DNA of 64,000 nt from Halichoerus grypus (Eukaryota > Chordata > Mammalia > Carnivora > Phocidae), in contig NC_135718.1 in the NCBI RefSeq assembly GCF_964656455.1, positions 144,318,262 to 144,382,261 on the forward strand, read 5' to 3'. How positions within the stretch are numbered: the first letter of the stretch is position 1; each line of letters begins with the position of its first letter. Shown piece by piece: positions 33,396 through 45,419 of the stretch. The notes beneath the pieces were generated by a model that worked only from the letters and a program-made list of their open reading frames with translations, did not search any database and was not told where the DNA came from. The position numbers were made by a program, and so were the translations under genes.

Positions 33396-35181
33396 TTTTT
33401 AATGAGAAAAATATTCCTTAGGTGTAGCAAAGATTCTTTGATTTGGAAAAGGCAAGGGACAGTTTTTATTGTTATGAAGAAGAGAATTAAGTAAAGGGCA
33501 AGTGAACTGCCTGATTCCTGCCTGAGTCGTGAGACAGGGCTGGAATTTGAAGCAGAGACTGAGTCAACATTGTACAGAAAGGATATCAAAAACTTAGTAG
33601 AACTAAGTGAATAAAACAAAAGTTTCATACGTTTACATCATTATTTTGTAAATTTTCTCCCCTCCGAAATTCTCAACGACTAGCTTATATAACTCATATA
33701 GGTTTAATTCTCAATCTTCCAACTTGCTCAGTTTTGGCTCTTAAATATCTGGTCCTGTTGTTAGCAAAGCCCAAGAACTGTCGTGAAAATGATCAGTGGA
33801 GTTTTACGACCAGTCGGAATTCTCTTAAACCTTTCAAATACTAAGATATTGTGGCAGAGACTTTCCAGTGTGACCTGGCTCCACGTCCCTCTTCAGTTTG
33901 CTCTTACTCCTACTTAGAATTCAAAGAAAGGGCCTTTTGACCTCTATTGGCTCCAAACTTCTTGCCTTTGACACCACTTGAACCTGAGCAAATGACATCC
34001 TTCCTTACAAAACCTGACCTATATTTACCTCTAAAAACTCTTCATTAGCAATTCAGACCTTCTGGTTGTAAAGACTCTGATCCCAGCATGGTGTGCCTGT
34101 CTCACAGGAAATACCAAAGGAAAGGCAAAATTTTATAATCTTTTCTTCCCTAGTCCAGGCAACAGGAAGCACCAACTTTTCGGGGAAACCAACATCATTC
34201 CATGTCAGTGGGTTGACACTGTTCTTAAGGGTCAGAATAGATTTTTTGCTTTGGAAGCAGCAGAAGGGAAGAAGACCTAGAAGAGTCATTTGGATGATTC
34301 TTTACAAAAGCAGGGGTAAGAGAAGTTGCTATTTCGGTGGGTTGGGTTCTGCAGGGCAAACAGAAGATCCTTCACTAGAGGATCAGGCTCAGTCTATGCC
34401 CCGCTCTGTGCAGCCAGAGCTTCCTGCCAGCATCCTGGCATTTGAGACCAAGAATCATGTGAATTTTTCTAATATTTAGGTCCAGCATTTGGATTCTCTC
34501 CCTTGGTCACAAAGGGTGCTGTTTGTGTTCCATTTCCCCACCTGACTGAGATGGAGATTTGCATACAAGCAGTTTATTGGGCAGTGCTCTTGGGAATAAT
34601 GCCTGTAAGGGTGGGAGGGAAACAGGCTTCATCAGAAGGAGGAGTGAAATTGTAAAGTCATTATAAGAAAGTCTCATTCAGTCCCACAGGGAGTTCCGAA
34701 ACTTGAATGGCCATTCAAAAATGTCCCAGATGAGGCAAGGGTCCAGGTCTTTTGTCTCCATATTGATCTTGGATATGGACAACCCCCAAAGAAGGGTTGT
34801 AATCTTGGGCAAGACAGCTCTCTGTGGTTAAGGGCAATTCTTGAAAGGAGGATCTGGGCGGCCCACCACAGCATCCCCTGTAGACTCTAAGGTAGAAGTC
34901 CAGCTATGTGAACCAGCTAGATGGTATCCTGGTGGACACATAGCTACCCTTAGTTCACCTCAGTTGTATTAGATGCAGCCAGACTAAATTCACATTTTCC
35001 CTTTACACCCTTCCCTCACTTCCACCTCAACACACAAACACATGCTGATGAAAATGGGATACCAGCATTAGTCAGGATTGAGTCAGCAACTAGGTAGAGT
35101 TGGATGTTGAGGACGAAAGCCTTTCCTACTTACAGATGAGTGGGAAAGACAAGACAAGCATAGACTCCAGAGAGCATACTC
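33396..35181. other. Unique non-coding DNA
   Basis: No secure repeat. The 128-codon plus frame at 34093-34479 has no recognisable domain. Nothing gene-like is seen. Confidence 0.4.
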
Positions 35182-35230
35182 AAAAAAAAAAAAAAAAAAA
35201 AGAAAGAAAGAAAAAGAAAAAGAAAAAAAA
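35182..35230. repeat. A-rich simple repeat
   Basis: A run of about 19 A followed by GAAA/GAAAAA units. Confidence 0.9.
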
Positions 35231-35311
35231 TCACCTTTAAAAAGCAGAGATTTGAAGATCTGGTATGCAGAGGCCAGATGAATTAAGTTATATATCTCTT
35301 TTTAAACAAGA

Positions 35312-35677
35312 AACTCCAGGGTTGGGGGATGGATTAAATAGGTGATAGGGATTAAGGAGGGCACTTGTGATGAGCACTGTGTGTTGTATATATATATACA
35401 CTTGAAACTAATGTTACATTGTATGTTAACTAACTGGAATTTAAATAAAAACTTTTATTTATTTTTTTAAGATTTTATTTATTTGACAGAGAGAGATACA
35501 GCGAGAGAGGAAATACAAGCAGGGGGAGTGGGAGAGGGAGAAGCAGGCTTCCCGAGGAGCAGGGAGCCCGATGTGGGACTTGATCCCAGGACCCTGGGAC
35601 CATGACCTGAGCCGAAGGCAGAGACTTAACGACTGAGCCACCCAGGAGCCCTTAAATAAAAACTTAAAAAAAAAAAA
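35312..35677 (+). mobile_element. Carnivore L1-type 3' end, split by a SINE
   Basis: 'ggtgatagggattaaggagggcacttgtgatgagcactgtgtgtt', 'gtatgttaactaactggaatttaaataaaaactt' and an A-tail are typical of the 3' end of carnivore L1 copies. The SINE at 35455-35651 splits it. Confidence 0.65.
35455..35651 (-). mobile_element. Can-SINE, arctoid-type body
   Basis: Minus-strand copy with a 'gatacagcgagagaggaaatacaagcagggggagtggg' body. Perfect 14-bp duplications TTAAATAAAAACTT lie at 35441-35454 and 35652-35665. Confidence 0.96.
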
Positions 35678-35688
35678 ATTTGCATGAG

Positions 35689-35880
35689 GGGCACCTGGGT
35701 GGCTCAGTCAGTTAAGCGTCTGTCTTCAGTTCAGGTGTGATCCCAGGGTCCTGGGATCGAGCCCTGAGTCTGCTTGCTCCCTGCTCAGCGGGAAGTCTGC
35801 TTCTCCCCCTGCCCCCCCCCACTTGTGTTCTCTTGTGCACTCTCTTTCTCTCTCTCTCAAATAAATAAAATCTTTTTTCA
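35689..35880 (+). mobile_element. Can-SINE
   Basis: Plus-strand copy. 14-bp duplications (AAAATTTGCATGAG / AAAATCTGCATGAG) lie at 35675-35688 and 35881-35894. Confidence 0.94.
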
Positions 35881-36009
35881 AAAATCTGCATGAGACGAAT
35901 AAAGAGATGAATCACCAAAAAATGTTTAAAAATTTTAAAAACCAAGAAACTCTCATAATCAACCCTTTCAATTGTATTACTCTTAGCAATGAATATGGTT
36001 CCAGCAGCA

Positions 36010-36175
36010 TTACAGAATATCCATTTATTCATTCTTTAAATATTTTTAAAATTGATTATTTTATGCTAGGTGCTGAGCTGGATTCCAAGAAATCCAAAAT
36101 AACAGTTCCTGCTTTCAAGGGGTTTATAGCCAGTGGGGGAGACAGATAACCTAAGACAGGGAATGAGTGCTGGTT
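36010..36175 (-). mobile_element. L2 3' end
   Basis: 'catttattcattctttaaatatttttaaaattgattattttatgctaggtgctgagctgg' and 'gttcctgctttcaaggggtttatagccagtgggg' read as reverse-complement L2. Confidence 0.65.
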
Positions 36176-36549
36176 ACCAGCCTTGCTGGGCACATGGAGG
36201 AAACTTTATTAAACAGTAGAAGGCATGAAAAAAAAAAAGGCTTTCTGTTCTGCATTTCTGTTAACGTTGAATTTACTGACAATTGAAGTGGGCTTTTTTC
36301 ATGTCTGGCAGAGTGGTCTAGAATTTAAGCTTAAGATTTGGTTAAAGCCGTTTGGCTTTCATTTGAAGAGAAAAAATTACATTATGGTATAAAAGATAAT
36401 TAACTATAGTAGGTTATTAGGCAGTGCCCTCTCAGCTTATCCCAGAGCTGGGTTAGATGTACTGTTCAAATATTTTGGAGCTCGAAGAATTGCTGAAACA
36501 CAACCCCTCTTTCCAAGTTTCTACCTTTGTCTTTACTTGTTCTCTTTTG
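36176..36549. other. Unique non-coding DNA
   Basis: No feature recognised. Confidence 0.4.
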
Positions 36550-36910
36550 TGTAGTTTTGTCCTAGGGCTTCAGAATGAAGTGACTTCTTTGTGCAGCCAA
36601 GTCTGTGGTTCCAGTTGAAAGGTATGTTTCCTTGGCTCTCCAGCATTCTGATTAGAATTTGCATTTGTTTGCATCTTAGTTGGGAAGCACTTTATCAAGT
36701 TTCCCATAACACACATCACTTTGAACTATACTATATAATTTACTTATTTATTGTATCTATTCTCTTATTTGTTGTGGTATTTACATTCCAGTAGGATGTA
36801 AATACCCCAAGAGCAAGGATCTTCATTTGTTCATGATTGTAGCCCTACTGCCTAGGACAATACCTGACAGGTAGCTTGTACTTTGTATATGTTTGTTGAA
36901 TGAATGAAAA
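36550..36910 (+). mobile_element. L2 3' end
   Basis: 'ataccccaagagcaaggatcttcatttgttcatgattgtagccctactgcctaggacaatacctgacaggtag...tttgttgaatgaatgaaaa' is the L2 terminus in sense orientation. The 5' part is weaker. Confidence 0.65.
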
Positions 36911-37872
36911 CATACAAAGGGAAAAGGCTTTGCACAGACCATGGATGATTATATGCTATGAACGGAAGAGTATACATAACTCCGTCATCTGCACCCCCTA
37001 AATAAATTAAAATGTTTGGATGTTTACGGTTTGTCTGTCCACAGAGTGACCCATCTATAGCTTTTGAACTTCAAGGTTATCCTACATAATATGTCTTATT
37101 AGGTTTCTTGTCCAGACTTCCCAGATCAGGCTCATTTCACCAGCTATCACTTGGGCCCATTATGATATGGTTCACTCTACATCACCTGGATCTATTATAA
37201 CTTCTTTGAGACTATCAGGTACATATTTGAAAAAACAAAGCAAATCAAGGTAGAGGCAGAGAGAGGCTTGTTATGTTTGCACATCCAATATCACAGAAAA
37301 ACACCAAACATCTTCCAAAGGATAATCAATGACTGGAAATACTTTACTGTTGGTCCAGCCAGTTTCCCCAGCTACCTTATTTGTTGGAATTGGATTAATT
37401 GATTCTGCCTTTGGTCAGAGTGCCAGGGGCAGGTTGTTTTGCAAATACATCTCTCTGGTAAGGACTACCTTGAGATTTTGACCTTTGAGACAGTATTAAT
37501 AGAATCTTCTTTTTCTATGCAATGTGGTTGAGAAAAATTAGACTAAAATTGTTTCACTCCCTGAAGTTCAAGCAACGCATAACCAGCATCCAAAAGTAAG
37601 GCACATGTAGAGAAATACAGCTCACTTCTGAATGAAATGACCCTTTTGTGGTGAGCAAACAAGGCTGTCCCAGTGCAGAGGAGTGGTTTGCTTCAGAGCT
37701 AAAAGCCCTCAGATCGACCCAATTGAAAAAATAGAAGTGTGTACCAGTAATGAATTGTAAAGCTCTGAAAATAATTTTTTGGAGCTACAAATACAAGCAA
37801 AACAGTGAGTTAGATTACTAACTTGAGCAAATGTCATCATAAAGGTGTGTTTTAAATTGATTTCAATGTTTT
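36911..37872. other. Unique non-coding DNA
   Basis: No repeat or exon recognised. Confidence 0.4.
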
Positions 37873-38078
37873 CTTAAGATTTATTTATTTGAGAGAGAGA
37901 GAGAGAGCACATGGACGGGGGAGTATGCACAGAAGGAATGGGAGAGAATCTTCAAGCAAACTTCCTGTGAGCGGGAACCTGAGAGGGGGCTCGATCCCAG
38001 GACCCTGAGATCATGACCTGATGGCGAAATCAAGAGTCAAGAGTCAGACGCCTGACTGACTGAGCCACCCAGGTGCCC
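37873..38078 (-). mobile_element. Can-SINE
   Basis: Minus-strand copy with a small internal duplication (AATCAAGAGTCAAGAGTCAG). Imperfect duplications lie at 37857-37872 and 38079-38095. Confidence 0.92.
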
Positions 38079-38095
38079 CTGATCTCAATGGTTTT

Positions 38096-39004
38096 AAAGC
38101 CTGGAGTCAAGCTGTAGGCACTAGAGGCTACTGATCACCAGGATGCGGTCATCGAGAAAGATAAGCTGTTATCAAGAAAGAGAGATATGTTGGGGGTCAG
38201 AAAACTGGGAATCCAATACAGTGGAAACAATTTTGAGACTCCATGTCTGATACGTGGAAAATGAACAGGCACGAGAACGTGGTAGGCAGTGCCACCACGA
38301 GCCACCCTACATGAGTGTGGGCTATCCCAGGGGTCTCCAGTTCATGCCTGGCTGAAGACCCCAGGATAGGGCATAACTGTGGGGAAGTTCATGGTCTAAG
38401 GATGCCCTTGTGTTGACTAATACAGGGAAGTTGCTTCTCGAGCCTATGTTCCTTTTTGCTTATATGACCAATGTTCTCCCAGCATCCTGAAGCCCCGAAG
38501 ATAAGCAATTAAGGATGGAGACATGAGACACAGATTTTAGAACCAGATGACACTCCTAGAGATGACTTGTTCTATATCTTTCATGATTAGGAGTCAATCT
38601 AATGTACCCCTTACGGAACACCAGAGCGAGCTTCACGGTAGCTGTTGCCACCTCACAGTTCCACCCGTGAAATAATCCTCGCCAACTGCTCTCCCCACCC
38701 CCTCATGGTTATTCTGCAATCTTGCTGCAATACCCCTCCCATCCCCACTTGTGTTATTTTGCAGCCCTGTGAGAATAACCTTGTCTCAACCACAAGTGGG
38801 TGGACGCTCTCAGCCCACTCATTCCCAAGGACAAGACGTTCCTCAGGCTGTTGCCCCACCCAAGCCTCAGAGTTGAAACTAATCTTTTAGTTTCTTTAGA
38901 AACCAATGGGCAGTCAATGAATACACTTGATGGGCCAGCAAAAGTGGGGTGAAATATTTGTGAAAAATTTTGCTAATTCCTATATTTTACTTAGTTTATG
39001 CATT
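38096..39004. other. Unique non-coding DNA
   Basis: No secure repeat or exon. Overlapping plus and minus frames at 38645-38890 are incidental. Confidence 0.4.
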
Positions 39005-39014
39005 AGTACTGCTT

Positions 39015-39205
39015 TTTTTTTTAAGATTTTATTTTTTTGACAGAGAGAGACACAGTGAGAGAGGGAACACAAGCAGGGGGAGTGGGAGAGGGAGAGGCAG
39101 GCTTCCCGCAGAGCAGGGAGCCCAACACGGGGCCCGATTCCAGGACCCCGGGATCATGACTTGAGCCGAAGGCGGACGCCTAAAGACTGAGTCACCCAGG
39201 TGCCC
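39015..39205 (-). mobile_element. Can-SINE, arctoid-type body
   Basis: Minus-strand copy. 10-bp duplications AGTACTGCTT / AATACTGCTT lie at 39005-39014 and 39206-39215. Confidence 0.93.
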
Positions 39206-39215
39206 AATACTGCTT

Positions 39216-39654
39216 CTATCTAAAGGTACATGTGGGAAGTAGGAGTCTTTGTCTCATCCTGAACCCAGAACCTTAAAGTACCTTATTGTCTCTTCTCTGA
39301 ATGTGCCCAGTTTTTCCTTAAACTAGTCTCTTTCCTTTGAGTAGGGGCAAGTGGCCCACTTTGGCTACTCTTCTCCAGATTCTGCTTTTCTTGAGTCACT
39401 CCATCTTCGCCTCCTGTTTTGGTGTCCCCTCCTCTGCCCTCTCTATAGAAGCTATAGGCACACTCATGGAAAACACATTAAGATGAATCCCATGTTGGTC
39501 CCATGTTCTGTTTGTTTCTTGTGATTACCCACTACCTACCTCATACATACACACAAAATAAGTGCATAAACATTTATCTGGCTAGTTCTTTTCTATGGCT
39601 AAAGGGGGATGGCTATACCATTACAATTCTGCACCTCCCAATCCCACCAACCAG
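39216..39654. other. Unique non-coding DNA
   Basis: No feature recognised between the SINE and the solo LTR. Confidence 0.4.
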
Positions 39655-41315
39655 TTCTTGAACATGATCTGGGTGTCCTACAGTTCAACTCAATTCTGAC
39701 AATATCTACCTGGAGATAGCATCAGATCCCACAGGTTAAAGGCTCAGTCTTACAAGACTCCCCCCCACCCCTGCCCCCTCATCCAACCCCCAACAGGCTA
39801 TAGATTGGAGGTTCTAATGACCCCCTCCTTGGGTTAGATTAATTTGCTAGAGTCGCTCACAGAACTCAAGAAACATCTTTTTTTTATTATTATTATGTTA
39901 TGTTCATCACCATACATTACATCATTAGTTTTTGATGTAGTGTTCCATGATTCATTGTTTGTGTATAACACCCAGTGCTCCATGCAGAACGTGCCCTCTT
40001 TAATACCCATTATCAGGCTAACCCATCCTCCCACTCCCCTCCCCTCTAGAACTCTTAGTTTGTTTTTCAGAGTCCATCATCTCTCAAGGTTCATCTCCCC
40101 CTCCGATTTCCCTGCCTTCATTCTTCCCCTCCTGCTATCTTCTTTTTTTTTTTTTTTTAACATATAATGTATTATTTGTTTCAGAGGTACAGATCTGTGA
40201 TTCAACAGTCTTGCACAATTCACAGTGCTCACCATAGCACATACCCTCCCCAATGTCTATCACCCAGCCACCCCATCCCTCCCACCCCCACCACTCCAGC
40301 AACCCTCAGTTTTTTTCCTGAGATTAAGAATTCCTCATATCAGTGAGGTCATATGATACATGTCTTTCTCTGATTGATTTATTTCGCTCAGCATAGCACT
40401 CTCCAGTTCCATCCACATCGTTGCAAATGGCAAGATTTCATTCCTTTTGATGGCTGCTTAATATTCCATTGTATATATACACCACATCTTCTTTATCCAT
40501 TCATCTGTTGATGGACATCTTGGCTCTTTCCACAGTTTGGCTATTGTGGACATTGCTGCTATAAACATCAGGATGCATGTACCCCTTTGGATCCCTACAT
40601 TTGTATCTTTGGGGTAAATACCCAGTAGTGCAATTGCTGGATCGTATGGTAGCTCTATTTTCAACTTTTTGAGGAACCTCCATACTGTTTTCCAGAGTGG
40701 CTGCACCAGCTTGCATTCCCACCAACAGTGTAGGAGGGTTCCCCTTTGTCCGCATCCCCGCCAATATCTGTCATTTCCTGACTTGTTAATTTTAGCCATT
40801 CTGACTGGTGTGAGGTGATAGAACTCAAGAAACATCTTACTAGATGACTAGTTCATTATAAAAGGATACAATCCAGGAATAGCTAGATGGAAGAAATGCA
40901 TAGGGCAAGACAAGGGGAAAGGACACGGAGCTTCCATGCTTTTTCTGAGTATACCATTGTCCCCAAATGTCCACATGTTCACCAATATGGAAGCTCTCTG
41001 AACTCTATCCTGTTGTGTTTTTGTGGAGGCTTTATTACATAGGCATGATTGATGAAATCATTGGTCGCTGGCAGTTGACTCAGCCTCTCGTCCCTCACCC
41101 CTTCCAGGAGGTTATGGGGCATAATCACATGGGTGGTTCTGCTGCCAATAAGCTCCCATCCATAGGTGTGGTCCATAAATCACATCATTAATAAAAGATA
41201 CAATTCTCTTATCACTTAAGACATTCTGAGGATTTTAGGAGCTCTGTGCCAGAAACAGAACAAAGACCAAGTGTGTATATATTATAAATCACAGTATCAC
41301 GACTGTTAAGCAGAT
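39655..41315 (-). mobile_element. Solo LTR of ERVL/ERV3-type, split by an L1
   Basis: The parts 39655-39879 and 40839-41315 together read, in reverse complement, like the LTR at 7600-8345: 'cctacagttcaactcaattctgacaatatctacctggagatagcatcagatcccacaggtta' on the left and 'aggattttaggagctctgtgccagaaacag' on the right. No internal retroviral genes are seen. The L1 at 39880-40819 interrupts it. Exact family name not secured. Confidence 0.75.
39880..40819 (-). mobile_element. 5'-truncated carnivore L1 (940 bp)
   Basis: Sense strand is minus. The element holds the C-terminal end of ORF2 (open at 40458-40835 including the flank), a C-rich (plus strand) 3' UTR with an internal T run and the 3' terminus. 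The ORF2 part keeps the recognisable tryptophan/cysteine motif 'LLHCWWECK'. It lacks ORF1, endonuclease and reverse transcriptase, so it cannot move itself. Perfect 19-bp duplications AGAACTCAAGAAACATCTT lie at 39861-39879 and 40820-40838. Confidence 0.96.
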
Positions 41316-41899
41316 AACTCTTCCCCTCCCCCAGCCCTGCTTCCTTCTGCTCCATCTAAACTGTTGGAGTCTGAGGTGGGTGTGGGATAGGGAAGAACAG
41401 CTTGCCTGAGATTGTCTGAAAACATTCATCCTCACCAATCCCAGCAAACCATCGCTGCCCTACAAGCTCGCATGGTGACCCAGAAAGTTTGAGAAAATGC
41501 ATATTTTTACCTATACAGGATGATGAGAAAGTATCATCACTTCACACTTACAACAGCGTTGGAATTAGGTCTGTAGTCAACAAACACTTGGGGAATAAAT
41601 TAGTATGTGTCTGTGTGTGAAGTAGAGAGAGAAAGGATTTAAATATATTTGTTTCTTATTGAAAGATCTTTTCTGTACTACAAAATATTTCACTGAAATA
41701 TGAAAGGGCATCCTGATTGAGTGAAAATGAGTCACATGTAATTGTTCTTCATCACACCTGCCCCCTACATACATATAGGCAGGTCCATACAATCAAAAAA
41801 ATTTTTTTTATATTTACTACCTTTAAAAAAAACAATACTACCAATATTTAAATATATTCTTAGTGTAAATGACTCAAGTAATATAAAATACAAAATGTA
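41316..41899. other. Unique AT-rich DNA
   Basis: No feature recognised. The left boundary of the L1M on the right is uncertain. Confidence 0.35.
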
Positions 41900-42990
41900 T
41901 ATGAGCAGAAATGTGAATGTCTTCATTCTTCTACTCATCTACTATCTAGAGAGGAGAATATGAACATTTGGATGAACATCCTGGTCTTTCTTTTAAAAAT
42001 GCATTTGTATATACGCTACATATTACACACACATAATTTTGTTATTTTTTTATGCATGCAATCATAATAGATAAACAGAACATTCTTCAACTGTTTTTTT
42101 CACTCTATAATAGGTCTTATAGAGCTTTGTACATCACTACATGTCACTCTACTTCCTTCTTCCAATGGCTGCCAGGATTTTATATTATAGATACAATATA
42201 TATTGTATCACTACTTCTCTAACCAATAGTGAACATTTTTACATATTCATCTTTATGAACATATCTAAATATGTCTTTAGGATGAGGAAACAGCTGAATC
42301 AAAGGGTATGTGCATTCTAAAAAATTATTCTTTCAGAGTCACTCCCCCATATTTATATTATGCATCAGTTCCTGGTCAAACATCTGATACTTTCAGTTAT
42401 TTTAATTTTTAATGATCTAATAGGCAAAAATTGGTTCACTGTCATTTTAGATTGTACTTTTCAGGTTATAGTGAATTTGAGTATATTTTACATATTTATA
42501 ATTTCTATAAATTTTTCTATCTTTTGTCCCTTTTTAATTGGCTATTTGGCATTTACTTATTAATTTCTAGGGATTTAATATATATTAGATATTAATAAAT
42601 GTATTGAAATCTTTTCTCCCTGTGACATAATTTTATAGATGGTGTCTTTTTTGTATGAAAAATTTTAAATGGACTAATCTACCACTATTTTCCTTTATGA
42701 TTTTTTACCTTGTTTAGAAATTATTTCATCACCCCAAAGTTGGAGAAATATTCTACAATGTTTTCTTCTGCCATGTATTTCAGATTCATCTGGAGTTTAT
42801 TTCAGTGAGTGCTATTAGGTATGAAGAATTTTTTTTCCAATACAATAATAGTTATTTCACCCAACACAATTTGCCCATTTTTCCAACTAATTTGAAGTGT
42901 CACTTTTATCGTAAACTAAATTTTTATTTACATATACCTGGGTTGGTAGTTGGACATTCGTTAAGAGTTGCAATTTCATATTCCAAGACA
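41900..42990 (-). mobile_element. Ancient L1M (L1ME-like), 3' part
   Basis: Antisense 3' UTR and ORF2 end: 'cactctataataggtcttatagagctttgtacat', 'gaaacagctgaatcaaagggtatgtgcattctaa', 'tttaatatatattagatattaa', then 'ttatttcacccaacacaatttgcccatttttccaactaatttgaagtgtcacttttatcg'. Highly diverged and no open frame. Confidence 0.75.
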
Positions 42991-43009
42991 ATTTAGCATG
43001 TAACATTTA

Positions 43010-44400
43010 AGATTGAAGAATATCCAGGAATGTTTTAAGGAAAATGTGGAGAAAGCACAGATACACAAAATTAAAAATGACGAAGGAGAAATAATCACAT
43101 TAAAGGAACCATCACAGACGACTAAAATTTATGCAAATGAATTTGAAAAGCTTGGTAAAAATGAATAACTTCCTGGAAATTTACCACAATTACCAAAAGT
43201 GATTCCAGAGGAGTTAGGAAATCTAAACAATCTGATTTTTGTAGAAGAAATAGAGAAAATTGTCAAAGAGCTACAACCCTACAAAAGCAACAGAACCAGA
43301 TAGTGTTACAGGTGAATTTGATAAAACCATTAAAGAGCAGATAATTCCAATGGCTTTCAAACAGTGTAGTCTTGGAAAAGAAATGAAACCACCACACACT
43401 CTCTCTAAAACAAAAATAACTAAAGATAAATCCCACTTCTAAATTTTGATGCACAATAATCCTAAACAAAATATTTGAGAATAGAATCTGAAAGAACATT
43501 AAATTAATAATATGATCAAGTAGAGTTTAGTTCAGGAGGGCAAGAATGGTTCAAGATTAGGAAATCTATTAATATAATTCATCAAACTAATAGTTGTTAG
43601 GAAGAGAAATTATTGATCCTCTCCATAGATGCTGAAAAAATATTTGTCAAAATTCAACAACCATCTTGACTTAAAAAAAAAAAAAAAAACTGCTCAGCAG
43701 GACAAGATAGATAGTTCCTTAAGATGAATAAGTAAAGCTATCTCAACCCAAAAACTGAGATTATTTCCATTAAAGTCAGAAACAAAGACAAGGATGCCCC
43801 TTATTAACATATAGAAGGTACTTGCCAATACAGATAGAAAAAGGGGAAAAATCAGAAGTATGAAATTGCAAAGGAAGAGATAGACCTATTAGCATTTTCA
43901 GATGATACGAAGACTTACAAGAATCCAATGAAAAACTTCTGCAAACAATAAGAAAGTTTAGTAAGGGGGGCACCTGGGTAGCTCAATGGTTGGGTGTCTG
44001 CCTTCAGCTCAGGTCATGATCTCCAGGTCCTGGGATCCAGCCCCGCCTTGGGCTCCCTGCTCGGAGGGGAGTTGGCTTCTCCCTCTGCCCCTCCCCCTGC
44101 TTGTGCTCTCTCTGTCTCTCTGTCTCTCCCTCAAATGAATAAATAAAAACTCTTAAAAAAATAAAAAATAAAATCTCGGTAGCAAGAATAACTATATATA
44201 TATAAAAAAAGAAAGTTTAGTAAGGTAGCAGGGTACAAAATTAACATAAAGACCAAGAACTTTAAGATCCACAAGCAAGAACCACCTAGAAACTATCATG
44301 GACGTAAAACCCTTCCAATAGTACAATAACAAAAAGTAATTAATAATGAACTTAACAGAAAATAATGAGATTCATGTGAAGGAAAGCTTAAAACAGTTTA
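43010..44400 (+). mobile_element. Ancient L1M, reverse-transcriptase region in opposite orientation
   Basis: Sense-strand ORF2 text: 'gattccagaggagttaggaaatctaaacaatctga', 'agggcaagaatggttcaagattaggaaatctattaatataattcatca', 'agacaaggatgcccc', and the degenerate RT active-site stretch at about 43896 ('ttttcagatgatacg', F-S-D-D in place of F-A-D-D), ending with 'cagggtacaaaattaacataaa'. Interrupted by a SINE at 43967-44208. No long open frame. Confidence 0.75.
43967..44208 (+). mobile_element. Can-SINE with extra 3' sequence (candidate 3' transduction)
   Basis: SINE body from the GGCACCTGGGTAGCTC head to a first A-rich tail at about 44150-44174, then about 34 nt of non-SINE sequence (from 44175, 'ctcggtagcaagaataac' and a TA run) and a second A tail. 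Perfect 17-bp duplications AAGAAAGTTTAGTAAGG lie at 43950-43966 and 44209-44225. Confidence 0.9.
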
Positions 44401-44612
44401 TTTTATTTATTTTTTATTTTTTTTAAAGATTTATTTATTTATTTGACAGAGAGAGACACAGCGAGAGAGGGAACACAAGCAGGGGGAGTGGGAGAGGGAG
44501 AAGCAGGCTTCCCGCCAAGCAGGGAGCCCAATACTGGGCTCGATCCCAGGACCCTGGGACCATGACCTGAGCCGAAGGCAGACACTTAACAACTGAGCCA
44601 CCCAGGCGCCCC
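44401..44612 (-). mobile_element. Can-SINE, arctoid-type body
   Basis: Minus-strand copy. Duplications beginning AGCTTAAAACA lie at 44385-44400 and 44613-44628. Nearly the same body as the SINE at 44929-45133. Confidence 0.95.
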
Positions 44613-44815
44613 AGCTTAAAACACTTTAATTGGAGTCCCAGAAGAAGAGAGAGAAGATGGGGTTAAAAAAAAAAAGGCATTATTTGAAGAGATAATGACT
44701 AAGAACGGTCCAAAATGATGGAAGACATCAATCCACAGATTCAAAAAGCCCTGTGACTCCAAAGAAGGGTAAATGATTACACTTAAAACACAATAAAACA
44801 ACTAATGTGAAACCT
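44613..44815 (+). mobile_element. L1M/HAL1-type ORF1-like fragment
   Basis: 'ttggagtcccagaagaagagagagaagatgggg', 'gcattatttgaagagataatgactaagaacggtccaaaatgatggaagacatcaatccacagattcaaaaagcc' follows a well-known old L1/HAL1 segment. It may belong to the L1M fragment to its left. Confidence 0.7.
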
Positions 44816-44928
44816 GAGTTTATTGGGGGTGGTGAGTGCTCTGTGATCTTGTGTCATTAGAGGATGGGAGGATGGCCTCTTTTGATTGTCCTTGTAACTA
44901 ATCTTTCAGATCTCCTAAGTGATCTTCT

Positions 44929-45133
44929 TTTTTTTTTTTTTTTTTTAAGATTTTATTTATTTATTTGACAGAGAGAGACACAGCGAGAGAGGGAACACAA
45001 GCAGGGGGAGTGGGAGAGGGAGAAGCAGGCTTCCCGCGGAGCAGGGAGCCGGATGCGGGGCTCGATCCCAGAACTCTGGGATCATGACCTGAGCCGAAGG
45101 CAGACGCTTAACGACTGAGCCACCCAGGTGCCC
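44929..45133 (-). mobile_element. Can-SINE, young-looking
   Basis: Minus-strand copy with a long T-run start. Perfect 17-bp duplications CTCCTAAGTGATCTTCT lie at 44912-44928 and 45134-45150. Confidence 0.97.
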
Positions 45134-45150
45134 CTCCTAAGTGATCTTCT

Positions 45151-45419
45151 GATGCCAAGACTCGGTCAGGTCTCTGACTCTTTTTAGACTAAGTGTTTAC
45201 TGAGAGGTGGCCAGTGAACTTCCGGTTTGCTCTCCAGGCTGCCTTAAGACCCGGTGGTTCTCACTTACTATGTCAATCCAACTCCGCTCTCACTGATCCT
45301 GGACCGTCTAATTCTCCATCCCACCCTTCGCTAAATCTATTCTGTGGTTTCTGTGATGTGGTCCCTATCCTCATGTGACAGCATCCCTTGGCAATTCCTC
45401 TGGTTCTCAGTTCAGTTGT
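45151..45419. other. Unique non-coding DNA
   Basis: No feature recognised. Two overlapping small frames on opposite strands are incidental. Confidence 0.35.

Noticed and set aside
40458..40835. L1 ORF2-like frame with recognisable C-terminal motifs
   Set aside because: Only the last part of ORF2 is present. There is no reverse transcriptase or endonuclease, so it is not a functional gene.
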